16,077 bases of DNA from positions 50,011 through 66,087 of the forward strand of contig DPGH01000003.1 of assembly GCA_003523255.1 (NCBI GenBank), in the 5' to 3' direction. Under the pieces are notes generated by a model that saw only the letters and a program-made list of their open reading frames with translations, made no database searches and was not told where the DNA came from. Positions within the stretch are counted from its first letter, which is position 1. Every line of letters begins with the position of its first letter. This document shows, one piece after another, positions 11,851-16,077 of this stretch. The stretch comes from Clostridiales bacterium (GTDB lineage: Bacteria; Bacillota; Clostridia; Christensenellales; Borkfalkiaceae). The position numbers and the translations under genes are program-made.

Positions 11851-12975
11851 ATGAACATAGCCGTTTTTACGGACAACTTTTTACCGGGCATAGGCGGTAC
11901 CGAAAACGCCGTTTTGAACTACGCGACCGAACTGTGCAAAACGGACAGAGTTGCCGTTTTTGCGCCCGACTATAAAGGTGTTTTAACGGACGGATACGAC
12001 GAAAGATTTCCTTTTAAGGTTATAAGGTGCAAAAGTCATAAATTGACTAAAAACGACTTTTTAGCCTGCCCTAAATCCGATAAAAATTTCAAAGCCGCGC
12101 TTAACGAGTTTAAGCCCGATATAGTGCATTGCCAAACGCTTGCGCCCATTTCTAACTTTGCCGCGGCATACGCAAAAAAACACGGTTTGCCGCTCGTTTT
12201 TACCGCGCATACAAAATATATGTTTTGTTACCGCAATTCGCTTAAAAGCAAAATGCTTGCAAATCTTGCCGTGCGCGTAATCAGTAAGGGTATAAAGCGT
12301 GCGGACGCGGTATGTACCGTTTCACGCGATATGGCAAACGAACTGCGCGCGTACGGCGTTAACGGCGACGTTACGGTAATAAAAAACGGCGGTGTCGCAA
12401 GGGATAACCGCTTTACCAAGCCCGAAACGGTCGCGCCTAAATTTTTGTACGTGGGGCTTGTAATAAAGTATAAAAACGTGGGGTTTACGCTTAACGCGCT
12501 TTCACGCGTTAAAAAGTCGGGCATACCCGATTTTACGTTTAACGTGGTCGGTACCGGCCCTCACGTAAAGCATTTTAAAAAGCGCGCCGCAAAACTCGGT
12601 ATAGGTGAAAACGTTAATTTTATCGGCAAGATAACCGACGCCGCCTCGCTCGATAAATTTTATGCGGAAAGCGATTTAATGCTTTTCCCGTCCGTGTTCG
12701 ATAGCGACGGGCTTGTCGTGTGTGAAGCGGGTAATATGGGTACGCCTTCTTTAACGCTTGAGGGTACTGGCGCGTCGGAGCGGATAACCGACGGGGTAAA
12801 CGGCTTTACTGCGCCGAATTCGGTAGAGGAATACGCCGCAAAAATAATTTCGGTTATGTCCGACAGGCAAAATCTTCGCCGTGTGGGTGAAAACGCAAAA
12901 AACCTTTTTACCGACTGGAGCGCAAACGTTGCGCAGTATAAAAATATTTATACCGAATTGCTTAAAAAAGATTAA
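11851..12975 (+). CDS. Glycosyltransferase family 4 (GT-B fold)
   Basis: This 374-residue protein has two Rossmann-like halves. The N-terminal acceptor domain starts IAVFTDNFLPGIGGTENAV, with the GGxE loop that contacts the donor, and continues PDIVHCQTLAPIS, VFTAHT and DAVCTVSRDMANEL. The C-terminal donor domain carries PKFLYVGLVIKYKNV, NVVGTGPH and VNFIGKI. The E-x7-E region reads DSDGLVVCEAGNMGTPSL, with Asp in place of the first Glu. The overall pattern resembles lipid glucosyltransferases (diacylglycerol or phosphatidylinositol type) that work on the inner membrane face. The substrate is unknown. AAAGGAG (11837-11843) is 7 nt before the ATG. It may share a transcript with the DNA glycosylase gene. 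No clear terminator follows; repeats fill the next 350 bp. Confidence 0.9.
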   Translation: MNIAVFTDNFLPGIGGTENAVLNYATELCKTDRVAVFAPDYKGVLTDGYDERFPFKVIRCKSHKLTKNDFLACPKSDKNFKAALNEFKPDIVHCQTLAPISNFAAAYAKKHGLPLVFTAHTKYMFCYRNSLKSKMLANLAVRVISKGIKRADAVCTVSRDMANELRAYGVNGDVTVIKNGGVARDNRFTKPETVAPKFLYVGLVIKYKNVGFTLNALSRVKKSGIPDFTFNVVGTGPHVKHFKKRAAKLGIGENVNFIGKITDAASLDKFYAESDLMLFPSVFDSDGLVVCEAGNMGTPSLTLEGTGASERITDGVNGFTAPNSVEEYAAKIISVMSDRQNLRRVGENAKNLFTDWSANVAQYKNIYTELLKKD

Positions 12976-13039
12976 AACCGGTTGCGGATAAAGTAACAGA
13001 TTATTGCGATTAAAGTAAAACGCTCATTAACTTTCGCCC

Positions 13040-13052
13040 GTCATTGCGAGGC
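13040..13052 (+). repeat. GTCATTGCGAGGC repeat, copy 1
   Basis: First of three identical 13-base cores in this intergenic region. The sequence after it (GTCGGC) is a degenerate form of the hairpin that follows the third copy. It belongs to a short REP-like family (GTCATTGCGAG..) that I recall from intergenic regions of many bacteria. Confidence 0.65.
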
Positions 13053-13083
13053 GTCGGCATTTAGCGTTTTTTAATTTCTCCTT

Positions 13084-13096
13084 GTCATTGCGAGGC
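13084..13096 (+). repeat. GTCATTGCGAGGC repeat, copy 2
   Basis: Identical 13-base core 44 nt after copy 1. It is followed by GGCTTTGCC, a small hairpin tip, but the downstream arm is missing, so it is a truncated element. Confidence 0.65.
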
Positions 13097-13146
13097 GGCT
13101 TTGCCTTTGTAACGATAGCGGGGGTATCCGAAAAAGAGTAACAAAA

Positions 13147-13174
13147 GCGCCGCTATGTAAGTAGCGGCACTTGC
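13147..13174. other. Isolated hairpin within the repeat cluster
   Basis: GCCGCTA (13149-13155) pairs with TAGCGGC (13162-13168) around TGTAAG, with partial extension by ACAAA and GCTTTGT outside. There is no clean T run. It could be a weak terminator for the glycosyltransferase transcript or another repeat remnant. Confidence 0.4.
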
Positions 13175-13192
13175 TTTGTTATAAATACTTTT

Positions 13193-13299
13193 GTCATTGC
13201 GAGGCAACGTAGTTGCCGTGGCAATCTCGCGGAAGCGATAAAATTTAGTAATTAAAGCGGTACGCTTCCGCGGGATTCCGTCGCTCCGCTCGGAATGAC
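13193..13299. repeat. Composite palindrome of two inverted REP-like units
   Basis: The left unit (13193-13237) reads GTCATTGCGAGG, a GGCAAC-GTA-GTTGCC tip, then AATCTCGCGGAAGCG. The right unit (13263-13299) reads on the minus strand GTCATTCCGAGC, a GGAGCGAC tip, then AATCCCGCGGAAGCG. The two face each other across a 25-bp AT-rich centre. The inner 15 bases pair with one G-T, and the outer GTCATT pairs with AATGAC. It is the complete form of the family whose fragments lie at 13040 and 13084. Confidence 0.75.
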
Positions 13300-13328
13300 A
13301 GGTTAAAATGGTCGTTACTTTTTAAGAT

Positions 13329-13640
13329 TTATTCACCCGTTTTTCTTTTATGGCAATCCTTGCAAATCGGAAGTTCACTGTCAACCATTACTTTTTGGCA
13401 TTCATCGCAAAACGTTATTCTATTTACGGGATATATTGCCTCGCAGGAACAACATATATAGGACTCATCATCTGCTTTGATAAATTGCTTGTTGCCGCAA
13501 TTAGGACATTCGTAGACTAAATCGTTAATTGTTAAACCCTCTTCTTTATACATTTTATATTCGTCTTTTTTTAATACTTCCTGCAAATATTTTTTTGCAT
13601 TGTTTTTATATTTTACAAAATAGTCTTTATAATTTTTCAT
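13329..13640 (-). CDS. Small zinc-ribbon protein, function unknown
   Basis: This 103-residue protein has an N-terminal lysine- and tyrosine-rich helical part (KNYKDYFVKYKNNAKKYLQEV). Two probable metal sites follow: CPNC (45-48) with CxxC at 63-66, a classical zinc ribbon, and CDEC (78-81) with CKDC (93-96). There is no signal or membrane helix, so it is cytoplasmic. I chose the ATG at 13640, which has AAAGGAG about 10 nt upstream; the frame opens earlier at 13682, inside the end of the neighbouring gene. It begins 29 nt after the LRR protein stop on the same strand, so they are probably cotranscribed. It is richer in A+T than the other genes here. I know no named family; binding nucleic acid or protein is a guess from the zinc ribbon. 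Confidence 0.75.
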   Translation of the reverse strand: MKNYKDYFVKYKNNAKKYLQEVLKKDEYKMYKEEGLTINDLVYECPNCGNKQFIKADDESYICCSCEAIYPVNRITFCDECQKVMVDSELPICKDCHKRKTGE

Positions 13641-13669
13641 TAGAATTTTTCTCCTTTTATATAAAAAAT

Positions 13670-16077
13670 TTATTGTTGCCATATAACGGGGGTAACGCCG
13701 TCGTCGGCATAGTGCCAGTATTTGCCGCTGTTTGTGGGTGCGGCTTCGCTATAAAAATACAACTTGTTAACATTTATGCCACCAGCATATCCTATCTTAT
13801 CCCATTGCTCTTTACCTCCTTTGTAAAATACCGTTTGTATGTTATTGCAACCACGGAACGCACTATTACCTATACTTGTAACGCCATTGCCTATGGTAAC
13901 ACTTGTAAGCGAGGAGCAAACGTAGAACGCATTTTCACCTATACTTGTAACGCTATCTGGTATAGTAACACTTGTAAGCGATGAGCAACCGTAGAACGCA
14001 TTTTCACCTATACTTGTAACGCCTTTGCCTATGGTAATACTTGTAAGAGAGGTGCAATTAGAGAACGCACTACTACCTATACTTGTAACGCTATCGGGGA
14101 TAGTAATTCTTGTAAGCGAGGTGCAACCATAGAACGCACAAAAGTAAATTTGATAATCTTTACCATTATAATTATCCGGCAAACTTAAGTTTGTATCGTT
14201 ACCGGTGTAACCGAGTAAATAGTTTATATTATTATAGGTATAAAACAGATAATCGTTTTTATTGACTATATCGCTTTGCCCGTCGGTTTTAACGTTTAAT
14301 GCGTAATAACCGACGAAGCCGTTATTACGGCTATCTTTTGTGATATTTAAACTACTTTTATTTATAACCTCTACAAGTTTACAGCAACCGAAGAACGCAC
14401 TATCACCTATACTTGTAACGTTGTTGCCGATAGTAGCACTTGTAAGCGAGGTGCAATTCTGGAACGCACTATTATCTATACTTGTAACGCTATCTGGTAT
14501 AGTAGCACTTGTAAGCGAGGTGCAATTCTGGAACGCACTATTATCTATACTCGTAACGCTGTTGGGGATAGTAATGCTCGTAAGCGAGGAGCAACCATCG
14601 AACGCACTACCGCCTATACTCGTAACGCTGTTGGGGATAGTAATGCTCGTAAGCGAGGAGCAACCATCGAACGCACTACCGCCTATACTCGTAACGCTGT
14701 CGGGGATAGTAATACTCGTAAGCGATGAGCAATTATAGAACGCACTATTACCTATACTATCTCCGCTTGTGATAATGGCGGTTTTTAGGTTGTTTTTATT
14801 TATGTAGCCAAATGCAAATGCCGAGGCAGAGGTGTATTCTACAGGACAATTATAGAACGCACCATTACCTATACTCGTAACGCTGTCGGGGATAGTAACA
14901 CTTGTAAGCGAGGAGCACCCATAGAACGCATAATTACCTATACTTGTAACGCTATCGGGGATAACTAAATTTGTAACGAGTTCTCCGTTTAGATATAAGT
15001 TATGCGCATATAATAACGGGTTAGAGGTATTAACATTAAACTTTATATTACACCAAGCGGATATATCCGTTATATATACGGCATTAAGCGAGGTGCAAAC
15101 GGAGAACGCACTACCGCCTATACTTGTAACACTATCGGGGATAGTAATACTCGTAAGCGAGGAGCAACCATAGAACGCATAATTACCTATACTTGTAACG
15201 CTGTCGGTTATAACTAAATTTGTAATAAGTTCACCATTTAAATATAAGTTATGCGCATACAATAACGGGTTAGAGGCATAATCATTAAACTTTATATTAC
15301 ACCAAGCGGTTATATCCGTTATATATACCGCGTTAAGCGAGGTGCAATTATAGAATGCACTATTACCTATACTTGTAACACCGTTGCCGATAGTAACGCT
15401 CGTAAGCAAGGTGCACTCATAGAACGTTCTATCACCTATACTTGTAACACCGGTGCCGATAGTAACGCTCGTAAGCGAGGTGCAACCAGCGAACGTTCTA
15501 TCACCTATACTCGTAACGCTGTTCCCGATAGTAATACTCGTAAGCGAGGTGCAATAAGAAAACGCATTATTACCTATACTTGTAACGCTATCGGGTATAG
15601 TAACGTTTGTAAACGAGGTGCAATTATAGAACGCGCCCTCGCCTATACTCGTAACGCTGTCGGGTATTATAACACTCGTAAGCGAGGTGCAATTATAGAA
15701 CGCGGAATTACCTATACTTGTAACGCCTTTGCCTATAGTAACACTCGTAAGCGAGGAGCAATTACGAAACGCATCTTCGCCTATACTCGTAACGCTATCG
15801 GGGATAGTAACTTTTTTAAGATTTTTACACTCATTAAACGCTTTATTTGCAATTTTGGTTACGGGTTTGTTATTATAGGTAGCGGGGATAACTATTACCG
15901 ACCGTTCCGTTGCCAAACCGACGGAAACGGAATAAGTGTCCTCGTCCGTAAGCGCAAAACTTAAACCGAGCGAATCTGCGTTATTGCTTTGGTTTTTAAG
16001 CCAGTTTAAAAAATCTTGCTCCGTACCGGTAAAGCCGTTATCGAGCCAAATTTCATAAGCGGACTTGCCGGGGTCGC
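13670..16077 (-). CDS. Large BspA-like LRR surface protein, 5' end outside window
   Basis: The frame is open from the window edge (first full codon at 16075) to the stop at 13670: 801 residues without a true start. A TTG at 15916 could be mistaken for one, but the preceding 53 codons continue the protein (GKSAYEIWLDNGFTGTEQ..DFLNWLK), a motif seen near the N-termini of such exported proteins. About 21 LRR units of 23 residues follow, on the pattern LTSVTIPDSVTSIG.SAFYNC, the TpLRR/BspA type. They alternate 'IPDSV' and 'IGNGV' forms. Three breaks interrupt them: two AWCNIKFN modules, an FAFGYINKNN insert, and a linker of about 65 residues after unit 17. The C-terminus is SGKYWHYADDGVTPVIWQQ, a small aromatic domain. 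It is probably exported and adhesive. Many repeats are nearly identical in DNA, so copy number is prone to change. Confidence 0.87.
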   Translation of the reverse strand, partial: DPGKSAYEIWLDNGFTGTEQDFLNWLKNQSNNADSLGLSFALTDEDTYSVSVGLATERSVIVIPATYNNKPVTKIANKAFNECKNLKKVTIPDSVTSIGEDAFRNCSSLTSVTIGKGVTSIGNSAFYNCTSLTSVIIPDSVTSIGEGAFYNCTSFTNVTIPDSVTSIGNNAFSYCTSLTSITIGNSVTSIGDRTFAGCTSLTSVTIGTGVTSIGDRTFYECTLLTSVTIGNGVTSIGNSAFYNCTSLNAVYITDITAWCNIKFNDYASNPLLYAHNLYLNGELITNLVITDSVTSIGNYAFYGCSSLTSITIPDSVTSIGGSAFSVCTSLNAVYITDISAWCNIKFNVNTSNPLLYAHNLYLNGELVTNLVIPDSVTSIGNYAFYGCSSLTSVTIPDSVTSIGNGAFYNCPVEYTSASAFAFGYINKNNLKTAIITSGDSIGNSAFYNCSSLTSITIPDSVTSIGGSAFDGCSSLTSITIPNSVTSIGGSAFDGCSSLTSITIPNSVTSIDNSAFQNCTSLTSATIPDSVTSIDNSAFQNCTSLTSATIGNNVTSIGDSAFFGCCKLVEVINKSSLNITKDSRNNGFVGYYALNVKTDGQSDIVNKNDYLFYTYNNINYLLGYTGNDTNLSLPDNYNGKDYQIYFCAFYGCTSLTRITIPDSVTSIGSSAFSNCTSLTSITIGKGVTSIGENAFYGCSSLTSVTIPDSVTSIGENAFYVCSSLTSVTIGNGVTSIGNSAFRGCNNIQTVFYKGGKEQWDKIGYAGGINVNKLYFYSEAAPTNSGKYWHYADDGVTPVIWQQ
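14545..14700. repeat. Exact 69-bp tandem duplication inside the LRR gene
   Basis: Bases 14545-14613 and 14614-14682 are identical, and the match carries on for 18 more bases. Each copy encodes one 23-residue LRR unit. Just before it, about 50 bases ending at 14481 are repeated exactly 69 bp later. The lack of silent differences points to very recent duplication or gene conversion. Confidence 0.9.
14931..15346. repeat. Larger 249-bp module duplication inside the LRR gene
   Basis: A segment beginning TAATTACCTA at 14931 recurs at 15180, an offset of 249 bp (83 codons), and the match runs through the AWCNIKFN and LLYAHNLYLNGEL stretches. The copies differ at scattered positions, so this duplication is older than the 69-bp one. 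Confidence 0.8.

Noticed and set aside
13040..13300. CRISPR array
   Set aside because: The repeats are too short and irregularly spaced, one is inverted, and there are no spacers of constant size or cas genes.
13529..13984. Plus-strand open frames inside the LRR gene (also 14340-14738)
   Set aside because: They are products of the 69-bp repeat on the opposite strand; their own repeats mirror the LRR units and they lack start signals.
13670..15916. TTG at 15916 as the true start of the LRR protein
   Set aside because: The frame is open and protein-like for 53 more codons to the window edge, with a recognisable GKSAYEIW..GFTGTEQDF stretch.

Overview
The window looks like the chromosome of a Gram-positive-type bacterium, most likely an uncultured gut member of the Clostridia. 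The reasons are consensus sigma-A promoters with 17-bp spacers, AGGAGG-type ribosome binding sites, strong intrinsic terminators after most units, lipoprotein and secreted BspA-like leucine-rich repeat proteins, and an InlB/Listeria-Bacteroides repeat module. The assignment to Clostridia is inference; no rRNA or marker gene is present. Genes lie mostly in short, separately terminated units, not in one large operon.

Layout: 1-161 (-) is the cut 5' end of a membrane-anchored metallophosphoesterase. 479-554 (-) is tRNA-Gln(CTG) with its own promoter and terminator. 725-2932 (+) carries a secreted two-domain protein and a DMT/EamA permease. 2996-3072 is tRNA-Val(GAC) with terminator. 3251-3474 is an elaborate palindromic leader ending in a terminator hairpin just before the ribosome binding site of a BspA-like LRR lipoprotein (3475-5055). 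5145-5959 holds a divergent pair: an XRE-type repressor (-) and a small two-helix membrane protein (+) broken by a frameshift in an A7 tract, with repressor-like operators between them. 6108-6908 is a short-chain dehydrogenase, 7033-7737 an initiating sugar-phosphate transferase, and 7883-9277 a GH28-like cytoplasmic glycosidase. trmO (9341-10018, -) and maf (10140-10694, +) are divergent; the maf start codon coincides with its predicted transcription start. 10738-10959 (-) is a small membrane protein. 11119-11206 is tRNA-Ser(GGA). 11297-12975 carries a uracil/hypoxanthine-DNA glycosylase-like protein and a family-4 glycosyltransferase. 12976-13328 is a gene-free cluster of short palindromic repeats. 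13329-16077 (-) is a very repetitive BspA-like LRR protein, cut by the window edge, followed by a small zinc-ribbon protein.

Common themes are cell surface and carbohydrate metabolism (two LRR proteins, a secreted CBM-like protein, PGT, GT4, GH28) and tRNA function (three tRNA genes plus TrmO). No phage, CRISPR, insertion sequence or classical defence system is visible. The least explained parts are the structured leader before the LRR lipoprotein, the repressor/frameshifted membrane-protein locus, and the repeat-driven architecture of the right end.
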